A DNA stretch of 64,000 nucleotides from Hoplostethus atlanticus (Eukaryota; Chordata; Actinopteri; Trachichthyiformes; Trachichthyidae): NCBI GenBank assembly GCA_034670405.1, contig JAXDDX010000060.1, positions 372,001 through 436,000 on the forward strand, in the 5' to 3' direction. The notes under the pieces were generated by a model that was given only the letters and a program-made list of their open reading frames with translations, did no database searches and was not told the origin of the DNA. Both the position numbers and the translations under genes were made by a program. Below, piece after piece: positions 48,801-62,200 of the stretch. Each line of letters opens with the position of its first letter. Position 1 is the first letter of the stretch.

Positions 48801-50270
48801 CCTGCCGTCTCGTATACCATATCACAGCACCAGGGAGGCCATCTGCACAGGACATGCACACAATAATAAAGAGGTCTGTGCTGGCGTCATCGCCTCATGG
48901 TAAAAGCCAGGCACACGAAAGGGCCATACTGTGCCCTTCTCTCTGAGACTTTACATCCATTAGCCCCCTCATCTGGAGACCATTGACAAACATTGAGACA
49001 AAGGCATCGCCAGGCAGGTTGGTAACCGCTGTGCGTACGCTGGGCTTCTCTGATGTCACCGCGGAGGAGACAAGCTCATCGATCTAAAACTCTGGTGTTA
49101 GAACATGGTTGTTGGAAAACGCAGATCCAGGGCTCAGTGGCTGTACAGCGGGCTATCACATCCCTTCCAGTCACACCCGGCACTTTGTTTTCATTTTCAC
49201 CAATAGACTCCAGTCATTTTCCACAGTCCTTTAGTTGTTTGTAGTAGTGTCTCTATTTTGAGACACATTCTTGTTTTCGGTACAACAATATCTAATGGTT
49301 GAGTAACGTGAGCCAGTTTCACTCCGTTCCACTTGATTAGCTCTTGTGTGGAGTCTTTGTCATGTCTCAACTCTGCCCCACTGTGGACACAGTTAAGTGA
49401 GACTGTCTCTCAACGTCTCCCACAAGGCATTCTGGTCTTGTTTTCCGATCTTATTATTTTCAATAACGCTTCACTCAAGTGAAAATAGCAATTCTCTGTC
49501 TCTTCTAGTCTCTCATTGTTCTTATATGGTATTGAATGTGAGTCTCTGACCTGCTCTTTAAAAACACTGCTGTTCTTCAGAGGCGATTTGATTGTAGTTT
49601 GAGGGGAACCTATTTTGGTAGCTTGAAAATTGTACAACGCAGAAACAAAAATCCCTGAACATTACTAAAAAGCATACTGATATATAACACCTATTACAGC
49701 CATAAAAATACAGTTTTTGGTGCAATTAGAACCTTTTGTTTTTAGGGTGTATTGGCTGACTGGAGTTAATTCATCAACCAATCCGACCAATCAAACAATT
49801 ATAGACGAGCTCCATTAGCTTCACAAGGTTTTTCATATTTTTATATTATTTTTGAAGTGAAGACATAATAGCAGCTATTATTTAGCAGCTGTCATTTAAT
49901 GTGCAGCAAAGCAGACACTGAAGCTGTGAACTGGATGGGTGCCATCTTGTGGATTCACATCTCAATTACACAAAAAGACCCATCTACAGAAACAGCACTC
50001 ATAACAGCCAACATATCAGATACTTTTCTAGTTGTTTGCTATTATTTCTATTTGATCCCAAGTGCAAACATGCTTTTGTTTACTGATATTTCTAATGCTA
50101 AGAATCTAACCAGTTCACTGGCGGAGTTAGAAACGAGGCAGCATCAGTCCCTGCTTCGGGCTGTGCTGTGTTGACTAACGGGTGACTAATGTATGACCAA
50201 AACTAGAAGATAGACTAATATTTTTACTTGTATTTGATAGTTGACGGTAGAGAGAGACAAGCAAAGTGAT
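42832..50270. other. Gene-poor stretch, no exon supported
   Basis: Read on both strands. The open frames present (for example near 43871-44095) show no family motif, no splice support and no codon-use signal. No long inverted repeat was seen. Confidence 0.4.
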
Positions 50271-53200
50271 GGAGAGAGAGAGAGAGTGGGCCGACGTGCA
50301 ACAGGGATCCCAGGCCAGATGCAAACCCAAACATGGTATGCACGTTAGCCAAGCGACATCCTGAACATTTCCCCACTAAATGTGAGGCGTATCGAGGTTA
50401 TCATCACTAGTAGTTACGGCCCTCCCTGACCTTTTTCTTATTTTATAGCTGTATCCATGCTTTTTATGAGAGTCATCATCCATAATAATTCCCCAGTGCT
50501 GGAAGGATATTTATATCACAACCAGGACTGCAGAGTCACTCTCAACCTCCTGTCACAGACTGAGAGAACACGTACTTCACCATGCGTTGAGTTGTCCACC
50601 AGCTTTTCAACTTTTACTTTTCTAGTGCACAGAGGTGTCTTTTTCTTTACGACACACCAGCGTTGAGCTACACTCCTTTTTCCATTCCGTATTTCGCTCC
50701 GCATTAAAATAGATAGCTAAATCGGCAAATGTGCACGCAGCGTTAACTAATAAGTTTGACCACACCACTGGAGCTCAATTGATGTGGTGCCGTTAGCTCG
50801 GGAGTCCCAGGGTGAGAAGTTGGGGATTCTAACTCTGCGCCTGCACACCGAGCACATCAGCTAGCTAGCCTTGGGCAAAGGAAGCAAACACGGCGGAATA
50901 TTTGAGTCAGTTTGCATCTCTAATGTCACAGCAAAGCGGTAGCCCCGGCGGTAACACTCAACGCTTTACTTGTTTATTTATTTCTGTATTTTTGCCCCCT
51001 TCTAATCTCCTGTTCCCGAATTAATTACTCAATTAGCATAGTGAATTAGCGAAACAATTATGATGCATGGAAAACTTCCAGCGACACACACACACACACA
51101 CACCCTCACAGCCAGCCTGGGTGAGTGTAGTGGAGTGAGGTGGGGGGGGGGAGAAAAGAGCAAAAAGAAAACAGGCAGGGTGGCTCGGAAAAGTGAAAGC
51201 CGGAGAATTAAGAGAGTTTGTAATGAAATAAAACATTTTAACAGACGGTCGTGCCGGAGAAAATGTGATACCGTTTCCTCAGTGTGAGACATAATAAAAT
51301 CGGCAGTGCAAATTTATTAGCGATGTATAATTGTAGCGATGAATTAATTCTTCATTCTTTATATAAGGTTGCATGGAGTGCGCAAAGAATTAAATGCTTT
51401 CCTCCCATCTCGCACACACACACACACACACACATACATCCACACTAACCCACGAGGACTGGAGGCCTTCACCTGGTTGAACGACGTATGTATGATTTTT
51501 TGAAAAACCCATATGTTTTCACTCAACGTGTGAGTTTCTGGCAGGTGTGTCTTAGGTACCATCGCGGATCTTGGTTCTCGTGGTTCCCAGTGGCATAAGA
51601 TCCATGTGACTATCACCTCCCTCATTACGCTCCGCTCAGTTTTGGTTCAGTGTGGTAATTAGTTTAACGAGAGTTGTCCACTGAGAGTTCTGCGGAGGGA
51701 CACGTTTTCCAAACCCAAATGTATTTGCAGCATGACAATTTGAGAGCAGAGCAGATTGCACCGACGTTATGGTTTTAACAGTACCCTCCTATGTGTGATA
51801 AAAGACTAAAAGTCATTGATGGTTCAAGCGAGTGGACTCACATTTCATACTAGAAAAAGCCTCTGTCCTTTTTTAATTGGATCTCATTGTTTGGCAGTTC
51901 TCTATTTCAATTTGTTTAGGGCCAACTTTTTTTCTTTTCTTTTCTTTTTTTTTTTTTTCCAAGGCCGACGCAATCTGTTCAGTCTTGTCATGTAGATAAC
52001 AGCTGCAACTTGAATAGAGGAAATTAAATTCAAAGCATCCCACTGACTGCCTGGCAGCTAAATCAAATGGCAAGAAACAACTACCACTGTTACACTTTTA
52101 TTGTTCGCTTTTTTTGTCTGAGGTCTAAAGCCACTTCAGGGATAAAAGACAGTTCAGTGGAAGTCAGTGACTGAAGTAAAGAATGACAGAGAAAAGGACA
52201 TTGATGATACGAGTAGACTCCATTCTGCATATCTTGGTACTTTGCTTGATATAATAAAGATGTTTTCAACAGCCTTTTCACATATTTTGAAACAATCTAC
52301 TGTAGATGTGAAAATGGATGTCAAGGATAGAGGATATTTAAGAGCTGCACATGTCACATAGTGGTTAGGATTGTCTCAAAAGTTACACCATGCTGCACCT
52401 ATCACCGTGTCTCGAACCAGCCTGATCAACTCTGCAGGGTGCTGTGACTGTGGCAATGCGGACGGCAGAGTTCCAAAACCGTACGACAGCTTGTATATAT
52501 TTAAGAACTAAATACTAAAAAAAAACTCAATTAAAAATGAGTCAAAGCAATCTCCTTGCTGGGAACAGACAGTCTGTTACCATGTAATTCAATACCCATC
52601 TATCTCGCTAAACTGTGTTTTCCCATTCAGGGTCGCAAATACGATGGTCTCCTTTTTTTTTTTTTTTCTTCGGGAGTAAAGTCAGGCGTCGGAACGTCAC
52701 CAGTCTTCGCCTGTCAAGAGAGTCACAGCTGGACTCCGTTTGTGAGTTGATTAAAATAGAAGAGTCCATAGCTAATTAAAAAGCTCTTCCCTTTTAATGT
52801 GAGAGTGTTAAATAAAGGAGCCAGAGAGGGGATATAAACAGCCTCCTGACAGATCGTTCATTTGCAGAAACTCCAGGCACCCTGTTGACTTGAGCAGAGT
52901 GTGTGAGGAGAGTGTTGATTTGGAGAGGAAATGCAATGTCAAAGGTCATCTTTATGGAGTCACTGCACGGCCCTTTTTTAATGGAGTATCCGTCTCAGGT
53001 ATCACCAGTGTGTAAAGTTTTATTTTGTGATTTAATTTTAGATCCTGACATTAAAATATTCCTTTTTCTGTTATTATTCCTCCTGCCCACAGCGACGATA
53101 GGAAAAGAGGCAAAGAGCAGTTTTCCTGTCTGCATTTCCTCTCCTGGCTCACAGGGCAGGTAAAGTCTTCAGCCCCGAATTTTGTGTTTATTTTACGAGC

Positions 53201-56200
53201 AGTGCTGCGCCCCCCTGCTGCTGGTTAGAGCTCCCCCTGGAGGTGGAGATGAGGGGGTGGCGGGGAGGGGCAGGCGGTGAGGGTTTCCATAGTTCAGTTA
53301 TTCTTGGACCCTGGCCTCGGTTTCTAGGTCTTCCCTCATGCTCCTTCAGAGTCATGTGATACGTGGTGAGGCAAACCCTTCTAGGAGGAGACCCTCAGCT
53401 GAAAGCTTGGCATTTCACTTCTGAGACCTTAGGACCCAAATTGTGGAAATACAACAAGCACACACACACTCACACACACTCACACAAGCAGAAACATAAC
53501 TTTTACACAGTGTGTCCCTTCAATAAGTCAATATGATGAATGACTTGGACTTTGTAATTTGGACTGTCTGTCTTGTTGCGGTAGCCACTATGATGCTCTC
53601 ACATAGTTTGACCTTCAATTCTGCAATAATACATGACAAATTGTATCTATTCATTTATTTCTGTTTAAATGAGGAAAAACTGTGAAACTTTAAAAGTAAA
53701 ACAGTTTCTAGGTGTGTTTTTCAGCTTATTGTCTCTTCCAGGCGATGGTGGCCTTTAGGAGACATGCCACGTTACACACACTTGCCGTGTAGCGTTGTGT
53801 GACTGGATTCCTACCAGTGGTCCAAAAAGAAAACAACATACTATAGAAGGAAAAAAAAATAGGGAAAACAAAGCGGACTGGCGTAGTATTACTCAATGAC
53901 TATACCAACAGTTAGAAATATTTTGAAGTCATAAATCTGATCCACTCATTAGAGCTACAAAGCTGCGCAAGAAAGGAAATATTGTCTTGTACGAGAGAAA
54001 AAGGGGACAACTTGACTTCAATCCACAGTTGCATAAATAAAGCTTGCCTTACAAAACAGCGGTCCCTCAAAGTTAATGAGAGCTTTGTGTGGCCGTCCAG
54101 TTTTATGATCTTAATTCTTTCGCATATATTGCCAACATAAATATGGCACTTCACCATGGGACGCTCCGCGGAGCGTCGTTAAGCCAAGGCTCAGTGGCAA
54201 CAGGTTCGGATACACAACTTTTACTGCAGTTCCTATGAATTTTTCCCATCAGTGCCTTCTCGGCGTGTTTGGGGCGTGAGTAGAGGCCGCATACTGTGTC
54301 TCCTTTAAGAATGTGGAGTTCTGCTGCTGCTGATAGATGATTTAGACCTCAAACGCAGGGACAAGACCTCCTCTGCCTGCGTGGATACCAACACACAGCA
54401 GTCCACACAGACATCCCCTCGTGCAGTGGAGTTTTCTATAGGGGCCCCCGTCTATCTTGACGTGTATGGTTCTACTGTTAAAGTTTTCATACCACTAGCT
54501 GTGAAATTCACACCGTTGCAACAGATGTGTCCAGCGCCTTGGACTGACACGTTTTTCTCCAGTCAGACCTAGATAACAGGCCTATATTTCCTTTGAAACA
54601 CCCAGTTCTGTTTTAAAGTACATGGACATGATCTAGATCAGTTGTTTTTTATTGCAAGTGTGTGTGTATTATACAATGCAAGCAAGGAATATAAAGCTAT
54701 TGCATTATTGTAAATCAAGCTGTTTGAGACTTGGATATTTCTGATGCAGGATAGGCTCAGTACATGATACATTATAATGATGGTTGCTCTATCAGCTGTA
54801 TATTGTACCGTGAAAGCACAAAAAAACGACGCTGTTTTTTAGAAAATATAATTCTCACTTCTTCAATTTTATCCCAAATGTTTGGGATCTTAATATTAGG
54901 TTTAGAGAAAGTAGAATATGAGAACCACCGAGGCTGCGATGCACAACAGGAAAAAAAAAAGCAGTTGACTATATCATCATAACCCTTTGGCAACAACACT
55001 GTGGTGGGTGATACTGAAACATGTGCTGCCATTTTATCATGCCGAGGGCCAAGTTTTGGAGCCTTAAACACCCCGCCAAGGCTTGATAAATCTGGCTTGA
55101 AAAATCTCATTTGCAGAGAGTTAGGCATCTGCAACAATATTTATCTTCTTCCCTGTCCAAGGGTAATGGGTTAGGCAGGATGGATGAGGGCACAGTCCTC
55201 TTGCCTTCAGGTGCAGTGATCTCACTGAGGACCCGTAGACAGCCTGCTTATGACGAAGCAAAAGGAAACACATCGACTCCCTCAGTAAACACATCACCAC
55301 GGTTGAACAATCGGCCATTAGGATAATTAGCCGGTCTGATCTGAGACTTTTTATGTATGAGAGTGTGTACATGTGTGTTTGGAGGGGGTGGGGGTTGGGG
55401 GTGTTTTGCTGTTGTTCCGCAGCAATTAAACCCATCTAATTTCGGGAAGAACAAACATTCTTTGGTGGCTGGGGGAAAGCTTCGGGGCGAAGAAACTTGG
55501 AAAAATAAAAAGTCCTCGGTGGCACCAATCTTGTCTGATGGTGTTTGCTAATTATGCCGCCGAGCACTTCCTGGGAAAACACAAAAAAGTAATAGGCAAG
55601 GGTCTGTGCCCGGAGCTTATCAAGAAACATGCAGGCGAACCCGATCTGGATGTGGCCTTTTGTCTCTCGTACAGACTGAGGCATAGAAAGAGAAAGGACA
55701 AGGGGAGGAAAGAAAGAGAGCGAGGAAAAACAAAAATTCTAAAGGTCAATTTCCAACGAAGGACTCTGTCTCAGATGTAATTAACCTTTTGATTTAGGAC
55801 ACTCTGTCTCGTAAATAAGCTGGCAATTAGTTTATTTGGCTATCGTGATAGTAATGACTCTCATTAGCATGACGTGACCTCCTCTAATCTGTTGCCTCCC
55901 AGACACTTTTCTGGGTTTCTTGTCTGGCCCAGTGAACTGGCCTCTGATGACTGTTGATGTGGTCCCACTGATAGCACCCACAACTCTAGTGTAGCTTCTG
56001 TGGAAGTTTTTTATCTATGAAGTCGGCTCAGCTCTCATCTTTTTCATTTCTGCTTCACTCGGTCTCATTCTTTCTTCCTCTCTGTCTCTCCTTCTGTCTC
56101 TCTCTCTCTTTCTTTCTGGGAATGTCTCATCTGTAGAAAGAGTGAGGTCAAGATTTGGTATTTGGCACGTTCTTTTATAGTAAGCATTTGACAGCCAACG

Positions 56201-59200
56201 CATGCATGTGCGATCAAATACTTTACAATTTCTTTCCAAGTCATCACGGAGATACCAGTGATTCTGTTGAACATTTGGACTGTGAAGATGTGAACATTAT
56301 TACTTATTTGTTCTTGCCAAGGATGCAAGATCAGATATCATCTGGTAACGGCAACATGGGTCTCCCTGGACTCTCTCTTTTTGTTCCGAAAAAGTAAAGT
56401 GAGGAAAAAGTTGGACAGATAACAATCAAGAACAACGGAGCAAATGTCTTTTCACACGGTTGGGTCTGAGTAAGAGTTAACGAGGCAGAGCATGCATGAA
56501 AATGTGGAGTACATGGACTCTAAGACGGTAAGCCAGGAAACCACAGGGTAGTAAGATGTGCGAAATGGTCTTCCCTGTGCAGCCTTGCTCAGCGAGGGCC
56601 GCAGATGTAAAAATATGGCCTGTTTTTACAGCACACTGACTTTATTGGTGAATTTTGATGTAAATGATACTGGAGCTCACCTTACTTGGAACTTTTGTCA
56701 AAGAATAACACAAGAATGGGGTTTTATGCTATAGCTTGTTTACCCTGCTCACTTTGATTTCCTGCAAAACTCTGTACAAGTGAGTCTCTAATGCATCCAA
56801 CCTAATAAACTCCCAATGATGAATAGGAGTATACAGATTTAAATTACTGTACAAGCAATGGTGACATTGTGTATACAGTTGAAAACACTGCACATAGCAT
56901 AGACGTGATATAAAAGTCACGCGCTGAAAACACCCTCTGCTGTATGCGATACATCACCGAATGCTTTAGGGTGACAAGCTGCAATTAACCGTGGAGTGAA
57001 GAAACATTTATAAGCGTTTCATATCTCATTAAATACATTTATTTATTTTACAAGTAAGGGTGCTTTTTACTTTCAAAAACTGCCTTTTGAAACACAGTGA
57101 AATCCCAGAGCTTAACGATGAGTCGAATGTCACACTGACTTTTCTGTCTCACGTTCAAGGCTCTGCAAGATTAGTCACCGAGAAGGGAAAAAAAAAACAC
57201 AAGTCGGATACTTTCGGACACCTTTCGGATCCGTTTGAATGATCATCTAAACAGCGTAGCTCAGTGTGTAACATTTTGAGCTTGTAAGGGCAGGGAAGGA
57301 TGAAGGATTCACTGTTGCCATAATACCTTACGGCACAAGATATCTTTGACAATATTCCGTCGAGACAGTGAAGACAATATAAAATTGTTCTTCGGAGACT
57401 CGCATGTCCCACAATTCCACTGAGACAGACACCAGATCTGTCAAAACAGTCCCCTGTGGACACTCAGTGGCAAGCAACTATTTCCATCAACATTATTTCT
57501 CATGTGTTAATTCATTTGTCTCTCTATATAATAGTGTGATTGAGTGTTAGTGCTTGAATTAGACGTTTTTAAATGGAATATAAAAAATAAAAAAAACACA
57601 GCTGTGGGGAAAATGTACATGCCTGGGTAAGGAGCAGAAGGCTGGTATAAAACTGATGCACCAGTAAATGTCAGCGCTACTAAATGACCAAGATTACAGC
57701 CCTGAAACCCTCCATGAAATGTCCAAATAAAACTGGTCATGAAAAGTGAGGAGGATTTCCATTCTCTGTTGAAACACTTAGATCATCATATCACAACCCC
57801 ACTGACACGCCACACATCCCGTACCAGAGAGTTATAGACAAGATCCTTTCTGCTGTTCAGAGACGTCCGCAGTAGCCGCTCTAGACTAACGCACTGCCTT
57901 GGTACAGGGAACAAGCAGCTAATGTACACCTGTGTATATTCTACTTTAATTCTGTTTGCTGTTTTATTTCAAACCGTATGAAAGAAGGCTATCTCTGCAA
58001 CGCCCTTAGGCTGACTCAAACTGTCAAAGGTTCAAACACAGCCACTTTGTGAAGAAGTTTCCATAAGCGTGTCGATCTCTACTGTATAGAGGATACACAC
58101 AAGCTCTCCCGCTAAGAAACATCACAATTATCCACGAAACACTGAGCTAGAAAGGTGAGGATATTCCAGTTTATACCGCTTAGCGCCGACAGTGCAGTCC
58201 ATTTACTAAATTAACTAATAAACACTGGATGGGAAAAAAAATTGGTCCGAAGAAAAAGTGCCTCTATGTGTTACTTCAAAATATCTTGCCTAGACGTGTT
58301 TGCATTGGCTCCAGGCTTGGTGTCCAGATCATCCTGGAACATCAAAGACAGCCAGCCCCAGCTGAGATGTTTATCTGGCTCCAAGTCTTGAAGCCAGGAA
58401 GAACAATACTGTTTTCTCACCATCCCAGTGTCCCATGAACGCTTACTCGTACTCGTCCTGCTCAAACGGTCAATATCCCAGAGTTCATTGCCGGTGCACC
58501 CGCCGGACTGCCCCTTGCTCTGAGAAAGCCTACAATGCTGCAGAAAAAACTTAAAAGCTTCTCTTCCATAACCGCTTTGAGGCAAGAGAAAAGAAAACTT
58601 CCTCATGTTTGACTTCCAACTATGTTTCCAGATGTGCCAGGGGTCAGGGGTTAAAGATAAAAGTACCAGGATGTGGCGTACCCTAACTAGAAACCAGTTT
58701 GCAGAGTGTGCATTCCTCACCGGAGGGGGGAACGACGGGCAGAGTGCCTTTTGCGTTTCTTCTTTCCTCCCAGTGAGCGGCCTCATTTTGCAGCGGTGAA
58801 TTATGACACCGCAACTTCATGCTCGCTACTTCGGCAATGTTTACCGATGGCACTAAGGCGAAATGTCAGCCGTGTTAAACATAGCGGGTGAAAAACAAGT
58901 GGGGAAGTTGTTTTTTTCGGTCTTGGCTGGACGACGCGTTCCAAGGTTTGCCAGTGACCCTCACCGCGGGGAGGCCCCTTGAGGCGTTAAAATCATCCAC
59001 AGCTTTCACAGGCCAAATTAAATCTTTCTTCATTTAGCACCACGTCCTTGATTAGGAATTTAAAAGAGCAAACTGAAGTGCAGTATGTGGCAGGCCAAGC
59101 AGAGCGTGGGTTTTTGATTGACTGATAGCTCTGACTAAGGACAGGCCTTTCCACCCCCTGCCTGGTGCTGAGCAGCAATAGAGACATCACAAGTTATGTG

Positions 59201-62200
59201 TAAGAGTCTATCACGTCAATTCAAGAATGTCTCCCAGAAATTGGGCTAATTTCACAAAAAAACGCTAATACGATTATTTCAAGTGTGTCAGAGGCTTAAT
59301 AAGTGTGGAAATTGGCCTGTCATATAAGACCTGGGAGTAGTGGTAAATTGCGCGATTACAGCCGCAAAGCCTTGGCCTCCCTTATTGTTTCTTTACATAT
59401 CGTAATCTGCTAAATGAAAATGGACCGGACAACTTCATTAGAATTGTAAAAAGTGGGTAACATTAATGTGACAGAGACAACTTTATTGTGGCATTATGGT
59501 AATAATAAGCTTTAGAGGATGTACAAAGATTACACGTCCCTTGAGATAGCTTCTTTTATTATTAGCCTCTGAGTGTTGGCTCCGAAAATTGTTTTATCAC
59601 CCCCCATCCTCTGGCAGCCATGAGCCGACTGGTCCTGCAGAAGCACAACCACCGTAGCCTCACGTATCGAAACAACATACAAGAGATTCAATTCAAGTAA
59701 AGTGGAGATGCACGATAACACCAGACTGCAAAAAGAGACATGTTCTATGAGATTATATATTAATATTGTATTGTTTTGGATTTTCTAGGAGGTGGGAGTA
59801 GTGTGTGTGTATAGCTGTGGGTTGAGTAGGTCTGGTTTGGAGTGGTGCGCATGCTGAAGAGAGCCTGCAGGACCACTAGATGGAGTTAGATCCTACAGAA
59901 GAGCTTTGGGACCTCGGCTGAAGCAAGACAATAAGAACAGAAGCAGAGCCGTGATCGAGAGGGACCAGAGCACAGGTCTTCCACCAGCCAGGCCATATTT
60001 AGTATCACAGGACCATGCATGGTTCATAAATAGACTGACATACATACCATGGGACTGGCCACCTTTTATTAAAATGAAAGTGATAATCACCTCCAGTGCA
60101 TCACCCGGCCTTCAACCTCCCTTATACAGTGAGCTAATTGCCGACGCTAGTGTCTGGATCATCCATACTGTCTGTGAGTAGGACAGCGCTGTGTGTTCTC
60201 TTACTCTGGGGTGTATGACAGTATAGTTTAGAAAAATGAACAATCAGGGAAGCAATCAGACCTCGACCTGGGACACCACAACCTGAGTGAGTTTCTTAGG
60301 CCTGCATGTCTCAGGTGTCAACTGCTCAACAGCACAGTAACACCTTAATGCTTTCCAGAATTAAAAGCTACACGAGTATAACTAATATTAAGGCAAGTAT
60401 TTTTGGGAGTAGGAGCGCGCAGGTGAGAAGGAGTCAAGTAAACCATGAAAGCGACTGACGGCATGCCTTGGTGAGTGATAGGATAATACCGATACAGAGA
60501 GAGGAGAGAAGATTGTACAGCTGCCTTGACTCCAATAGCAGCATTTAGGTGTTAATGGTGGATGAAAGCAACATTGCAGAGCATTGCAAATCCAGTTTTT
60601 ACACAGATGCAAACCCTAACAGTACAGTACAGTTTCAAATAATAATAAAAAAAAACCCTACCTTGTATTGGTTTAGGTCTTTTAGCATCAGTACTCTGTT
60701 ACATTACGTCTGGGGCTCCATATGTCACCGTGCCACTACAGACAAGGATGCTATATCTTGACACAACGTGATGTAGGGTTAAAGGAAACAAATTGAAGTG
60801 TTAATCCCATATGAGTAAATGTGAACTCTTGTCAACAGATGTTTAATCCTGTGAAGAAGAAAAAAAATCAACATTTCTCATGCGAATTGCACCATTTAGC
60901 ATCTAGCAGTTGTGACAGATAATTGACTGGAGAATCCAGTGAGGAGTATTTGTGTCGCGGTAAATAATGCATTGTTTCAGAGGCCGTTATGAATATTCAA
61001 CGTTTACACTGATTGAAAGACATTAAACAAACTCTCTTCAATGTATTCAAGGGTGTTTCTCTTCCCTCAACGAGATGCACCCTCGACGTGGGCTTTGGGA
61101 GACTTTTCCCAAAACAGAAAACAAAGAGAAAACGTAATCCAGCGATATTCTCTACCCTGTCAAAACATATTTGCAGGACTGTCCGTCAAGTGTTCCTCGT
61201 CGCGCTCAGACAGGCCGTTTGATGAAAACTCAACTTTTTTTTTTGCAGCTGATACATTTAAAACCCCCGGCAGTGAATTAACCATTGTTGTTGGATGATC
61301 TCATTTACTTCCTGCTTTCAACTCCAAACTTCTAAGTCTCTTTATGTGCTGAAATATTAATACCCTAATATGTCATCTGTCGCGGACTGTCATTTATCAT
61401 TTCAGCAGCAACGTGTCCCGTGGGTGCGTCAAGATTTCATTCAAAATGACTTTTTATTAAATTGTGAGTGTTTGTCCGTCACTTATTTGGTTTATATGCG
61501 TGTCCTTCCATTCTAACGCCGCTCCATCAGCAGCTGCCTATCTACAGCGAGAGTTTTTACCCTTCAGAGCCCTTCATTTACCAAATGACCCAACATCCCC
61601 GTTTCTGTCTGGCCCAGACAGCTGAGCTGATTAAGAAGTTGCCTTTTGAACACTAATTTATTCCACACCACCATTTTGTTATATTGCCATTGTTTCATTT
61701 AAAGTTTTAGCCCTGCTTTTCCCTCAGATGGAAGTCACGCTAATTCTGATTTCCTTTTGGAAAGGCTTTTTAGTCTTACAATATATGATGGATCTGATTA
61801 GTCATTCAGGCTGGCCTCTGCTTTATGCTTACATTAACTAACACAAAGAGCCCCCCTACAGGTTAAAGTTTAAATGTGGATTAGCAGATAAAGCAAGTCC
61901 TGATTAGGTTACTGTGAGGCTTGGGGGGGGAAAAAATGGATTTCCCCTTCACATTATTTCACAAACATCTTCACTCTGCCTTCTTTCTCTCCCTTTCTTT
62001 TCTTCTCTTCCTTCATCCTCTCACACTCACTCTCAGCATGGATATCTATTTTGGCGCAAAATCTTTGAACAATTATGCAAATGGGTGTAAGGCAATGCAC
62101 AATACAGTATGGAAATGGCTGGGAGAGAAAATGGACTCATTAAGGACAGATGGCATGAGTGCTAAAAGCCATTTGTTATGGATGCAGAAAGACATTTCAG

